DNA from: UMGS1312 sp964631595
Lineage (GTDB): Bacteria; Bacillota; Clostridia; Oscillospirales; CAG-272
Direction: 5' to 3'
DNA length: 15,840 nt
NCBI GenBank assembly: GCA_964631595.1
Contig: CAZVXL010000029.1
Span: forward strand, 1 to 15,840
Shown here: in pieces, positions 1 to 6,499 of the stretch
Layout of the letters: each line of letters starts with the position of its first letter
Position numbering within the stretch: position 1 is the first letter of the stretch
Program-made: the position numbers and the translations under genes
The notes under the pieces: generated by a model
Told to the model about the DNA's origin: nothing
The model's database searches: none
What the model saw: the letters and a program-made list of their open reading frames with translations, nothing else

Positions 1-186
1 CATTTAACTAAGGAGGCATATTATTTATCAGATACCGCCGAGTGATGTTCCTCGGGTATTATATCACAAACGATACAAAAATTCAATACCTCACCGCAAA
101 TTTGTACCACAATTACGGCGCGTTTGCTTTCGGGATCTACGGAAGTTGCGATACGGCTTTACCGCCGCGTGTGCAAAAACGTAAGA
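1..186. other. Left-edge stretch with no confident gene
   Basis: In frame 1 the plus strand is open from the window edge to a TGA at 43-45, giving 14 residues (HLTKEAYYLSDTAE). This could be the tail of a rightward gene lying outside the window, but it is too short to identify. A sequence that looks like a strong ribosome binding site (AAGGAGG, 10-16) is not followed by a usual start codon at working distance. The segment is more AT-rich than the genes to the right. I see nothing else to call. Confidence 0.3.
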
Positions 187-214
187 TAAGGCTTCGGCGG
201 ATGCCGAAGCCTTA
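187..214. terminator. Intrinsic terminator, possibly bidirectional
   Basis: A perfect 12-bp stem (TAAGGCTTCGGC, 187-198, with 203-214) closes a GGAT loop. The T-rich run TTTCTTT follows on the plus strand. On the minus strand the run is weaker (TCTTACGTTTTT). The hairpin could end a rightward gene from beyond the left edge and the leftward dockerin gene whose stop is at 268. Confidence 0.75.
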
Positions 215-267
215 TTTCTTTACTTACGCGGCAGGTCGCATGCCTTCACCGCACAGGTCTTTGCCTG

Positions 268-1278
268 TTATTTCGCAGGACCGAATTCGATATCGCTCCA
301 GCCTGCAACATACTTCAGGATGAGGGAAGCATCGCGGATATCCACAACACCGTCACCGTTTGCATCGGCAGCCTCAAGGTCGATTTCAAGATTATCCCAC
401 TCTGCAACGTGCTTCAGAACGAGAGAAGCATCAAGCATATTGATGGCATCGTCGCCGTTTGCATCACCGTAATTGGTGGTTACAGCATGAAAATCGTAGT
501 CGGGGCTCCAAACACGGAAGTTGTCGAGCAGAATGTAGTTATGAGTGTTGAAGAACAGTATGGGGCTGGTGTAGGTGCCGACTGTCTCGTCTACGGTATC
601 AAGAGTGAAATCACCGAACTTTGTAGCATCGGGATCCGCCTCTGCGCTGAGTACGAGCTCTCTGTCAAGATAGCACTCGATCTTACCCTTGGTAACTCTC
701 ATTCCGATCTCGTACCAAGGAGTATCCTCATCATCGCCTACGAGTATCTCGTCTTCCAGAGGAGCGCTTGCAATCACAACGTTGGTGCTCATGGTCTGCT
801 TAACGCCATTCTCGTCGATATACTCCCACGAATGTTCCTTTGTAAGAGAAACTTCCTTCTTCTCTATGCCTACATTAAACATATATACGGCGCCGTCCTG
901 CTTACCGGGCTCCAGATCTTCTCTCTCGAAGCAGTCACGGTACCACAGAGAGAAGCCGTGATCACGTCCCTCCTCCTCGGGAAGATCGTCGAAAGCACAT
1001 ACCTTTACATCAAAGCTGGTGTAGAACTGATCCCAGCGCTGATTGTACTTCGTAGCGAAGTTGGACTGAAGAACAACAGCCTTATTGTAGCCGTAAATGC
1101 ACTCATTAGCGCTGTCCCACTTGAACGCGCAGGAATCACCCTCTTGGATCCAATATCTGGGCAAAAAGCCCTTCTCGAAGGTATCCTCGAATACCAACGT
1201 GCCGGCTGCGCCGACGGAAAAGCTTGCTATGCTGAGCACGGTCAATGCAGCCAGCATGAGAGAAAGAATTTTTTTCAT
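268..1278 (-). CDS. Secreted protein with jelly-roll-like domain and C-terminal type I dockerin
   Basis: This is a predicted exported protein of 336 residues. The start at 1278 is chosen because it gives a classic signal peptide (MKK, hydrophobic core, cleavage near SVGA-AG around residue 25) and is preceded by an AGAGGT ribosome binding site; a longer in-frame start lies upstream of the likely transcription start. Residues about 27-265 open with LVFEDTFEKGFLPRYW and end with FNTHNYILLDNFRVW. This pattern is seen in concanavalin A-like beta-sandwich (laminin-G or GH16-like) folds, but I see no GH16 catalytic signature, so carbohydrate binding is an inference. Residues about 270-336 form a dockerin with two calcium loops (D272-D283 and D305-D316, both starting DANGD). 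Dockerins bind cohesins, which suggests attachment to a scaffold or cell-surface cohesin. No cohesin is encoded in this window. Confidence 0.85.
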   Translation of the reverse strand: MKKILSLMLAALTVLSIASFSVGAAGTLVFEDTFEKGFLPRYWIQEGDSCAFKWDSANECIYGYNKAVVLQSNFATKYNQRWDQFYTSFDVKVCAFDDLPEEEGRDHGFSLWYRDCFEREDLEPGKQDGAVYMFNVGIEKKEVSLTKEHSWEYIDENGVKQTMSTNVVIASAPLEDEILVGDDEDTPWYEIGMRVTKGKIECYLDRELVLSAEADPDATKFGDFTLDTVDETVGTYTSPILFFNTHNYILLDNFRVWSPDYDFHAVTTNYGDANGDDAINMLDASLVLKHVAEWDNLEIDLEAADANGDGVVDIRDASLILKYVAGWSDIEFGPAK

Positions 1279-1349
1279 ACCTACCTCTTGTAAATCTGAG
1301 ATTTTTAATACGGGAAGCGACAAGACACAGCCCCGCACATTATGTATAT

Positions 1350-1378
1350 ATATTACCATTTCAAACGGTGATTGTCAA
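1350..1378 (-). promoter_or_regulatory. Sigma-A-type promoter of the dockerin gene
   Basis: Read on the minus strand, TTGACA (1378-1373) is followed by a 17-base spacer and TAATAT (1355-1350). The predicted start of transcription leaves a leader of about 65 bases before the ATG at 1278. Confidence 0.8.
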
Positions 1379-1521
1379 GCCGTTTTTGTATAATTTTCGG
1401 GAAATAATGAGTCCGCCACGTTCATATCCGCAAAGCATCGTACATCTTTCCGCCGTATCGGCGTGTGCCGCGCCGCGAAATATTCCCCTCCGCGCACCGC
1501 GTACACGTCCTGCGGCGGCGC

Positions 1522-1537
1522 AAATATCGCGATATTT
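1522..1537. promoter_or_regulatory. Perfect 16-bp palindrome, candidate operator
   Basis: AAATATCG followed directly by CGATATTT makes a perfect 16-bp palindrome. It ends two bases before the -35 box (1540) of the first MATE promoter. That is a normal position for a dimeric regulator. No regulator is encoded next to the transporter, so the protein that would bind is unknown. Confidence 0.45.
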
Positions 1538-1539
1538 CA

Positions 1540-1568
1540 TTGACACCCACGCGCTTATGTGGTACAAT
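1540..1568 (+). promoter_or_regulatory. Sigma-A-type promoter P1 upstream of the MATE gene
   Basis: TTGACA (1540-1545), a 17-base spacer and TACAAT (1563-1568) form a near-consensus promoter. Transcription would begin near 1575, about 160 bases before the MATE start codon, and would first pass through a structured segment that ends in a terminator-like hairpin. Confidence 0.8.
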
Positions 1569-1574
1569 ATATGC

Positions 1575-1683
1575 GGAAAATCTTGCACGCAAGCTTTTAC
1601 GGCGAAGCCGCTGTGTGCCCTCGCACACACTGCATTATCGACAGCTTCGCAAAAATGCCCTTGCACGCAAGCATTTTTGTTTC
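1575..1683 (+). ncRNA. Structured leader or small RNA ahead of the MATE gene
   Basis: The expected P1 transcript folds well on inspection. A first hairpin (CTTG-CACG-CAAG, 1582-1593) is flanked by AAAA and TTTT. Next, GCGAAGC (1602-1608) pairs with GCTTCGC (1644-1650) and encloses a 7-bp hairpin (TGTGTGC, 1612-1618, with GCACACA, 1623-1629). A third hairpin at 1651-1678 repeats the 13-base core CTTGCACGCAAGC of the first and ends in T residues. The layout fits either an attenuator or riboswitch controlling the transporter, or a separate small RNA of roughly 105 bases. I do not recognise a known riboswitch class. Confidence 0.45.
1651..1683 (+). terminator. Terminator-like hairpin before the MATE gene
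   Basis: AAAAATGC (1651-1658) pairs with GCATTTTT (1671-1678). TTG/CAA pairs continue inside, across a CC bulge, around a CACG loop. The T run (TTTTTGTTTC) follows. It lies upstream of the transporter, so it would stop P1 transcripts unless it is bypassed. Confidence 0.6.
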
Positions 1684-1684
1684 A

Positions 1685-1693
1685 TGGTATAAT
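1685..1693 (+). promoter_or_regulatory. Extended -10 promoter P2 of the MATE gene
   Basis: TGGTATAAT is a perfect extended -10 element (TGN plus TATAAT). No good -35 box is present at 16-18 bases, as is usual for this class. It sits directly after the terminator hairpin and would give a short leader of about 35 bases, so the gene could be transcribed independently of P1. Confidence 0.6.
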
Positions 1694-1736
1694 ATCATGC
1701 TCAATCAATGTCTATATCTACACAAAGGAAAAAGCT

Positions 1737-3116
1737 ATGTCTCAAAACGAAATCCAAAACGAAAACAAAATGGGGGTAATGCCCGTCCCGAAGCTTCTCG
1801 CAACCATGGCAATACCAATGATGATATCAATGCTCGTGCAGGCGTTCTACAACGTCGTGGACAGCGTATACGTTTCACGGCTCGGTGAGGATGCCCTCAA
1901 CGCCGTATCCCTCGCATTTCCTCTCCAAAATCTCATGATCGCCTTCGGCGGCGGTACCGCAGTCGGTATGAACGCACTTCTGTCGCGCGCCCTCGGCGCA
2001 AAGAAATCCAACGAAGCCGACAAGGTGGCGAACACCGGAATCTTCCTGTCGCTTTGCAGCTCCGTGGTATTCGCCCTCATCGGGTTGTTCCTCGTAAAGC
2101 CGTTCTTCCTGTTCCAGACCGACTCTCCGATAATCGTAAAATACGGCACTGACTACGCTTCCGTCTGCCTGTGTCTGTCGATCGGCGTTTTCAGCCAGTT
2201 CTGCTTTGAGCGACTCCTTCAATCAACGGGGCGCACCACCCTTGCCATGGTGACTCAGCTCATCGGCGCCGTCATCAACATAATCCTCGATCCGATACTG
2301 ATATTCGGATTGCTCGGCTTCCCGAGGCTTGAGGTAGCCGGCGCCGCGGTAGCGACCGTATTCGGTCAGATAGTCGCCGCCATCGTCGCGCTCATCTTCA
2401 ACGTCCGTCTGAACCATGATATTCATATTCACCCGAGGCAGATACGCTTCAACAAAAGTAACGTAGTGAATATATACAAGATCGGTCTGCCCTCGATAAT
2501 CATGCAAAGCATCGGCTCCGTCATGACCTTCTGCATGAACAAGATACTCATATCCTTCACGACCGCCGCCACCGCGGTATTCGGCGCATACTTCAAGCTT
2601 CAAAGCTTCATTTTCATGCCGATCTTCGGGCTAAACAATGCCATGGTGCCGATCATCTCCTACAACTTCGGCGCGGGAAAATCAAAGAGAGTCAAAAAGA
2701 CCATCAAGCTCACCGTCATTACCGCGATATGCATCATGCTTATAGGACTTGCCCTGTTTGAGCTGATTCCCGAAAAGCTTCTCTCGTTCTTCAATCCCTC
2801 CGAGGAAATGCTCAGAATAGGCGTGCCCGCGCTGAGGATCATCGGAACGCACTACATTCTCGCCGGATTTGCGATAATCGCCGGCTCCGTATGTCAGGCG
2901 ATCGGAAATCCCATATACAGTCTTATCGTTTCCGTATGCCGCCAGCTCTTTGTGCTTCTGCCGACAGCTTGGCTGCTCTCCCGCCTCGGCAGACTTGAGC
3001 TCATATGGCTTGCGTTTCCCATTGCGGAGCTCGTATCCGCCACTCTCAGTGCCTGCTTCCTCGGAAAGACACTGCGCGCGGCAGACAAGACCATGAGCAA
3101 AACCGAGACCGATTAA
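1737..3116 (+). CDS. MATE family multidrug/sodium-type efflux transporter
   Basis: This integral membrane transporter of 459 residues belongs to the MATE (multi antimicrobial extrusion) family, which exports drugs or metabolites in exchange for sodium ions or protons. The start at 1737 has an AAAGGAA ribosome binding site seven bases upstream; the frame is open further upstream but runs through the promoters. The length and the pattern of about 12 hydrophobic segments in two homologous halves are typical. The early motif PMMISMLVQAFYNVVDSVYVSRLG and the following GGGTAVGMNALLSRALGA are hallmark MATE segments, and the second half has the matching NFGAGKSKRVK loop. The substrate cannot be inferred. 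The gene appears to be monocistronic, with its own promoters and terminator, and its complex upstream region suggests regulated expression. Confidence 0.93.
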   Translation: MSQNEIQNENKMGVMPVPKLLATMAIPMMISMLVQAFYNVVDSVYVSRLGEDALNAVSLAFPLQNLMIAFGGGTAVGMNALLSRALGAKKSNEADKVANTGIFLSLCSSVVFALIGLFLVKPFFLFQTDSPIIVKYGTDYASVCLCLSIGVFSQFCFERLLQSTGRTTLAMVTQLIGAVINIILDPILIFGLLGFPRLEVAGAAVATVFGQIVAAIVALIFNVRLNHDIHIHPRQIRFNKSNVVNIYKIGLPSIIMQSIGSVMTFCMNKILISFTTAATAVFGAYFKLQSFIFMPIFGLNNAMVPIISYNFGAGKSKRVKKTIKLTVITAICIMLIGLALFELIPEKLLSFFNPSEEMLRIGVPALRIIGTHYILAGFAIIAGSVCQAIGNPIYSLIVSVCRQLFVLLPTAWLLSRLGRLELIWLAFPIAELVSATLSACFLGKTLRAADKTMSKTETD

Positions 3117-3130
3117 AAACTCATACAGAT

Positions 3131-3178
3131 AAAGCCCACCGCAAGACGGATACATTCGTTCCGCGGTGAGCTTTGTTT
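3131..3178 (+). terminator. Intrinsic terminator of the MATE gene
   Basis: AAAGCCCACCGC (3131-3142) pairs with GCGGTGAGCTTT (3163-3174), with one C/A mismatch and a 20-base loop. TTTGTTTT follows. The hairpin begins 15 bases after the MATE stop codon. Confidence 0.75.
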
Positions 3179-3227
3179 TCGTGCCGTCGCAAACCCAATC
3201 TTCGTCACGACAGCGCCGGCAAATGAG

Positions 3228-3249
3228 AAGGCGGGCAAGCGCCCGCCTT
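3228..3249 (-). terminator. Intrinsic terminator of the leucine-rich-repeat dockerin gene
   Basis: A perfect 9-bp GC-rich stem (AAGGCGGGC, 3228-3236, with 3241-3249) closes a four-base loop. On the minus strand it lies 25 bases after the stop at 3275 and is followed by TTCTCATTT, a moderate T run. Confidence 0.7.
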
Positions 3250-3274
3250 ACGTATTTGCTCGGACAGTCAGTCC

Positions 3275-4987
3275 TCACGCAGTCGGACCGAGAACAACAT
3301 CCCAGCCCGAGAGATATTTCAGAATAAGCGATACATCCGAAAGGGTCACCTTGCCGTCACCGTTTGCATCCGCGGCATCAAGATCAAGCGTCAGATCCCA
3401 GTCCGCAATGTACTTCAGCACGAATGATGCATCGTTTAGGTTCACCTCGCCGTCGCCGTTCGCATCACCGTATACGGTGGCGATCGGTGCTTCGGTCACC
3501 TCCACGGTAAATGCAGCAGTCTTGCCCTCGTATGTTACAACAACCGTTTTTGTGCCGACAGTGCCGTCATATCCCGATACGGAATAATCCGTCACTGCCT
3601 CGGTGGTGCCGTTATTGTATACGGCAGTCACGATGAGCCCCGTCAGGTCAAGACCTTGCCCCTCAATATAAACGGTTTTGTCGGGAGCCTTTGTGACCTC
3701 TATTGCCGTAATCTCACGGGGAGCCACCTCCACGGTAAATGCAGCAGTCTTATCGCGGTAGGAGACGGTCAGATCCTGCTTTCCCACAATCGACGGATCG
3801 AAGCCGCTCACCATGTCGGGTGTAATGTCGATCACCTTGGCATATCCGCCTGCATAATTCACTGTAAGCTTGCCGCCCGCTGTATCAAGAGCCTCGCCCT
3901 CTGTGTAGCTGTCCTTGAAGGCGGTGCTTATGCTTACGGACTCAACGTCAATCTCGCGGAACGGTATACTTTTGTTCTCCGCATATGTCTGTGCATAAGA
4001 ATCGCAAATACCGTATATAGTGAGATTTGAGCAGCCGTAGAATACCGAATTTCCAACAATACTTGTCACGCTGTCGGGTATCATTATACTTGTCAGGCTT
4101 GTACAACCGCCGAATGCATAATCACCGATGCTTGTCACTCCGTCCGGTATTGTTATACTTGTGAGGCTCGAACAAAATGAAAAAGCGCTTTTGCCAATAC
4201 TTATTACACTGTTCGGTATAGTTATGTTATTAAGGTTCGTAAGGTTCCAAAATGCATAATCGTTTATAATATAATCTTTTCCGATGTCGGGCAAGGTGAT
4301 AAACGTACAGTCGCCTATGTAGTTTATCAAATATGCTTTATCGGACATATAGAACAGGTAGTTGTGAACATCTACGATTTTACTTGAACCGTTATGCACT
4401 TCTATCGCATGAATTGCAATACCGCTGTCATCACCATCAGCCCCCAGTTCAAGAGACGAGAGATTGATAACCTCTACCAGCCTGTAGCAGGCATTAAATG
4501 CGCTGGTGCCGATGCTTGTCACGCTGTCCGGTATTGTTATACTCATAAGGTTTATACAGTTCTCAAATGCACCTCTGCCGATGCTTGTTACACCATCCGG
4601 TATAGTTATGCTTATGAGGTCGGGGCAGTAGTAGAAGGCACCTCTGCCGATGCTCGTCAAACTGCTCGGCATAGTTATATCCGAAAGACTTGTGCAACCG
4701 CCGAATGCATAATCCCCGACACTTGTTACACTGCTTCCTATTACAACAGATACGACCGAATCCCGATGATTATTCCACGGAGCATCAAAGCACTCCCAAT
4801 TCCACATTTCTCCCGTTCCGGATATTGTGAGAGTGCCGCTTCCGTCAAGAGTCCATGTCAGTGCATTTCCGCAATTACCGCTTGTGACAGTATCGGCGCA
4901 GATGCTTATGGGAATACTCACCGCAAGCATGAGTGCCGCAAGCAGTGCTGCTAAAGTCTTTTTCCACACGAAATTATTCTTATTCAT
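3275..4987 (-). CDS. Secreted BspA-type leucine-rich-repeat protein with two Ig-like domains and a dockerin
   Basis: This is a predicted exported protein of 570 residues. Residues 1-31 are a signal peptide (cleavage near ISICA-D). Residues about 40-75 resemble the segment found ahead of BspA-like repeats. Residues 78-340 carry LRR_5 repeats of about 23 residues (consensus ITIPDSVTSIGxxAFxxCxxL) in two runs, interrupted by an irregular stretch at about 171-240. Two bacterial Ig-like (Big_3) modules follow at about 347-422 and 425-499, both ending in KTAAFTVEV. A dockerin occupies 506-570, with calcium loops D508-D519 and D540-D551. BspA-like repeats are known in adhesins and protein-binding surface proteins, so a role in binding host or partner-cell proteins is an inference. 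The ribosome binding site (AAGGCGG) is weaker than those of the neighbours. The gene is monocistronic. Confidence 0.9.
   Translation of the reverse strand: MNKNNFVWKKTLAALLAALMLAVSIPISICADTVTSGNCGNALTWTLDGSGTLTISGTGEMWNWECFDAPWNNHRDSVVSVVIGSSVTSVGDYAFGGCTSLSDITMPSSLTSIGRGAFYYCPDLISITIPDGVTSIGRGAFENCINLMSITIPDSVTSIGTSAFNACYRLVEVINLSSLELGADGDDSGIAIHAIEVHNGSSKIVDVHNYLFYMSDKAYLINYIGDCTFITLPDIGKDYIINDYAFWNLTNLNNITIPNSVISIGKSAFSFCSSLTSITIPDGVTSIGDYAFGGCTSLTSIMIPDSVTSIVGNSVFYGCSNLTIYGICDSYAQTYAENKSIPFREIDVESVSISTAFKDSYTEGEALDTAGGKLTVNYAGGYAKVIDITPDMVSGFDPSIVGKQDLTVSYRDKTAAFTVEVAPREITAIEVTKAPDKTVYIEGQGLDLTGLIVTAVYNNGTTEAVTDYSVSGYDGTVGTKTVVVTYEGKTAAFTVEVTEAPIATVYGDANGDGEVNLNDASFVLKYIADWDLTLDLDAADANGDGKVTLSDVSLILKYLSGWDVVLGPTA
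3968..4756 (-). repeat. Tandem 69-bp coding repeats (LRR_5)
   Basis: The leucine-rich-repeat region is built from imperfect 69-bp units. Some units are nearly identical in DNA although far apart: 4098-4138 and 4689-4729 differ at only a few of 41 positions (both encode SVGDYAFGGCTSL-like units). Such homology permits unit gain and loss by recombination. Confidence 0.75.
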
Positions 4988-5041
4988 CGTCTGACCCGCC
5001 TTTTTCGCAAAATTTCTGTCCGTCTCGGACTTGTTACCTAC

Positions 5042-5069
5042 ATTATAAACTATTTTCTCGTTTTGTCAA
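5042..5069 (-). promoter_or_regulatory. Sigma-A promoter of the leucine-rich-repeat dockerin gene
   Basis: On the minus strand, TTGACA (5069-5064), a 16-base spacer and TATAAT (5047-5042) match the consensus at every hexamer position. The leader would be about 50 bases. Confidence 0.85.
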
Positions 5070-5108
5070 CTATTAATCCGTTTTAAGCGGAAATTTTCCC
5101 ATATCTCT

Positions 5109-5162
5109 CTTAAAATATAAGTATAAGATCAGGTCGCATCTCCGATGCGGTTATATTTTAAG
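5109..5162. promoter_or_regulatory. Long inverted repeat upstream of the XRE regulator
   Basis: CTTAAAATATAA (5109-5120) and its exact reverse complement (5151-5162) flank a small hairpin, CGCATC-TCC-GATGCG (5135-5149). The two 12-bp arms are 42 bp apart, about four helical turns. The right arm ends six bases before the ribosome binding site of the XRE gene. The site could be a paired operator for that regulator or an RNA stem in its leader. I could not assign a convincing promoter to the XRE gene; the -10-like TATAAG elements here lack a good -35 box. Confidence 0.55.
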
Positions 5163-5180
5163 AAAGTCAGGTGACTCTGT

Positions 5181-5513
5181 ATGGACTTCTCCGATAAGTT
5201 ACGCAGATTGATCGAAGAACGCGGGATGACTCAAAAACAGCTGGCAAGCGAGCTTCACATACCCGTTTCCACCCTCGGCGGATATGTTCAGGGTACGAGC
5301 GAGCCTGATTTTCAGACGCTGAAGATCATAGCGGGGTATTTCCGCGTTACGGCGGACTTTCTCCTCGATATGCCTTACGGCAACGCAGAAAACAGTACAG
5401 AGGGTGACCTTCTCAGAGTATTTCGATCGTTGACTCCCGAGCAAAGAGAGATATTTCTCGAACAGGGCAAGGCATTCTCAAAAGTAAGGCTCAAGGATCA
5501 AGAGCCTCTCTGA
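5181..5513 (+). CDS. XRE family HTH transcriptional regulator
   Basis: This is a 110-residue DNA-binding protein. Residues about 6-60 form a Cro/C1-type helix-turn-helix (MTQKQLASELHIPVSTLGGYVQGTSEPDFQTL), followed by the usual ADFLLDMP segment that ends the domain. The remaining 45 residues are helical and charged, with SLTPEQREIFLEQGKAF suggesting a dimerisation helix, and there is no peptidase or sensor domain. The start is set by the ribosome binding site CAGGTGA six bases upstream. It is monocistronic with its own terminator. It lies divergent from the LRR-dockerin gene, so it could control that gene as well as itself; this is an inference from layout and from the inverted repeat between them. 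Confidence 0.88.
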   Translation: MDFSDKLRRLIEERGMTQKQLASELHIPVSTLGGYVQGTSEPDFQTLKIIAGYFRVTADFLLDMPYGNAENSTEGDLLRVFRSLTPEQREIFLEQGKAFSKVRLKDQEPL

Positions 5514-5535
5514 TACATTCCACAATCACACAAGA

Positions 5536-5577
5536 CGCCCGTTACCGTGCAGCATCGGTAACGGGCGATATTTGTTT
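5536..5577 (+). terminator. Intrinsic terminator of the XRE regulator gene
   Basis: A perfect 12-bp stem (CGCCCGTTACCG, 5536-5547, with 5556-5567) closes an eight-base loop and is followed by ATATTTGTTTT. Confidence 0.9.
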
Positions 5578-5675
5578 TCGGTGCATTTTCACTCCGACGG
5601 CTGAGGTTTATCCGTGCTGTCACGGTGTCGCGCATTTTGGCATATACTTATCATATATGTTTTGTGAGGTGTGCC

Positions 5676-6356
5676 ATGCTTGAGCTTATTATAGCACTCC
5701 TGTCCGGCGGAGCGTTCATCATTCTCAATGCCGAAGCTGTGCAGTCCTTCCCTCCACCGCTCTCCTCGAAGGAGGAAAAGGAATATTTCAAACTGATGAA
5801 GGAGGGCGACGGGGTTGCGAGAGCGAAGCTTATCGAACACAATCTGCGTCTCGTGAGCCACATCGTCCGAAAATACTACGGCAGCAGAGGGGAATCGGAG
5901 GAGCTTTTATCCATCGGCTCCATCGGGCTCATCAAGGCGGTGGACACCTTCGACAACTCAAACGGCGCAAGGCTTGCGACCTACGCCGCGAAGTGCATAC
6001 AGAACGAGATACTGATGTATTTTCGGTCGCAGAAGAAGCAGAGTCTTGAGGTATCCATCGACGATGCCATCGACACCGACAGAGAGGGAAATCCGCTCAC
6101 GTACATAGACATAATCAGATGCGAGGACACCGTTGCGGACGACATCGACCGCAAGCTTTGCGCCGCGAAGGCGCTTGAGTACATCAGAGACAAACTCTCG
6201 GAGAGGGAGCGTGAGATCATTATAAAGCGCTACGGTCTTGACGGCTCCGACCCGATAACACAGCGCGAGACCGCCGAGGCGCTCGGGATATCGCGCTCAT
6301 ACGTCAGCAGGCTGGAAAAGAGCGTGCTGTCCGCTCTATCCGAATATCTGTCATAG
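5676..6356 (+). CDS. sigK: RNA polymerase sporulation sigma factor SigK (pro-sigma-K)
   Basis: This is the late mother-cell sigma factor that directs coat and cortex gene expression during sporulation. The 226-residue frame starts at 5676, after GTGAGGTG at 5664-5671. That start gives the hydrophobic amino-terminal pro-sequence (residues 1 to about 22, MLELIIALLSGGAFIILNAE) known from Bacillus SigK, where SpoIVFB removes it to activate the protein. FPPPLSSKEEKEYF (25-38) matches the conserved FPQPLS segment after the pro-sequence. Sigma region 2 lies at about 54-120 (EHNLRLVSHIVRKY, LISIGxxGLIKAVDTF-like core, LATYAAKCIQNEIL). Region 4 lies at about 170-224 (LSEREREIIIKRYGL, TQRETAEALGISRSYVSRLEK). 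The gene is continuous, with no skin-type element inside it. A weak sporulation-type promoter may lie at 5632-5659 but is not convincing. Confidence 0.93.
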   Translation: MLELIIALLSGGAFIILNAEAVQSFPPPLSSKEEKEYFKLMKEGDGVARAKLIEHNLRLVSHIVRKYYGSRGESEELLSIGSIGLIKAVDTFDNSNGARLATYAAKCIQNEILMYFRSQKKQSLEVSIDDAIDTDREGNPLTYIDIIRCEDTVADDIDRKLCAAKALEYIRDKLSEREREIIIKRYGLDGSDPITQRETAEALGISRSYVSRLEKSVLSALSEYLS

Positions 6357-6432
6357 TCGAAGGCGCGCCGAGCGGCGGCGTGCCCCCTGCAAATACACCG
6401 AGATCCGTTTTTTCTCTTTGCATCAAAAAATG

Positions 6433-6461
6433 TGGAAAAGTGTGAGAAAATATGGTAAAAT
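6433..6461 (+). promoter_or_regulatory. Probable promoter of the HAD gene
   Basis: TGGAAA (6433-6438, four of six consensus positions), a 17-base spacer and TAAAAT (6456-6461) with a TGG extended -10 immediately before it. It lies 39 bases before the start codon, so the gene need not depend on readthrough from sigK. Confidence 0.55.
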
Positions 6462-6499
6462 AGAGGCAGATATACAGTTTCGATAGGAAAGGCGTACAT

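Noticed and set aside
42..323. Open frame of 93 codons on the plus strand at the left edge
   Set aside because: It runs through a perfect terminator hairpin and into the 3' end of the dockerin gene, has no well-placed ribosome binding site and resembles no family I know.
409..1293. 294-codon open frame on the plus strand
   Set aside because: It lies opposite the dockerin protein, which has a signal peptide, dockerin loops and a consensus promoter. The plus-strand frame has none of these.
3968..4756. Regular repeats that might suggest a CRISPR array
   Set aside because: The 69-bp units are contiguous coding repeats of the LRR_5 type without spacers of constant length.
5632..5659. Sporulation sigma-E or sigma-K promoter before sigK (GCATTTT ... 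CATATATG)
   Set aside because: The boxes match only partly and the spacing is about one base short. A nearby CATATACT gives no better -35 partner.
6362..6384. Hairpin after sigK (GGCGCGCC with GGCGTGCC)
   Set aside because: It is GC-rich, but no T run follows (CCCTGCAAATA), so I do not call it an intrinsic terminator.
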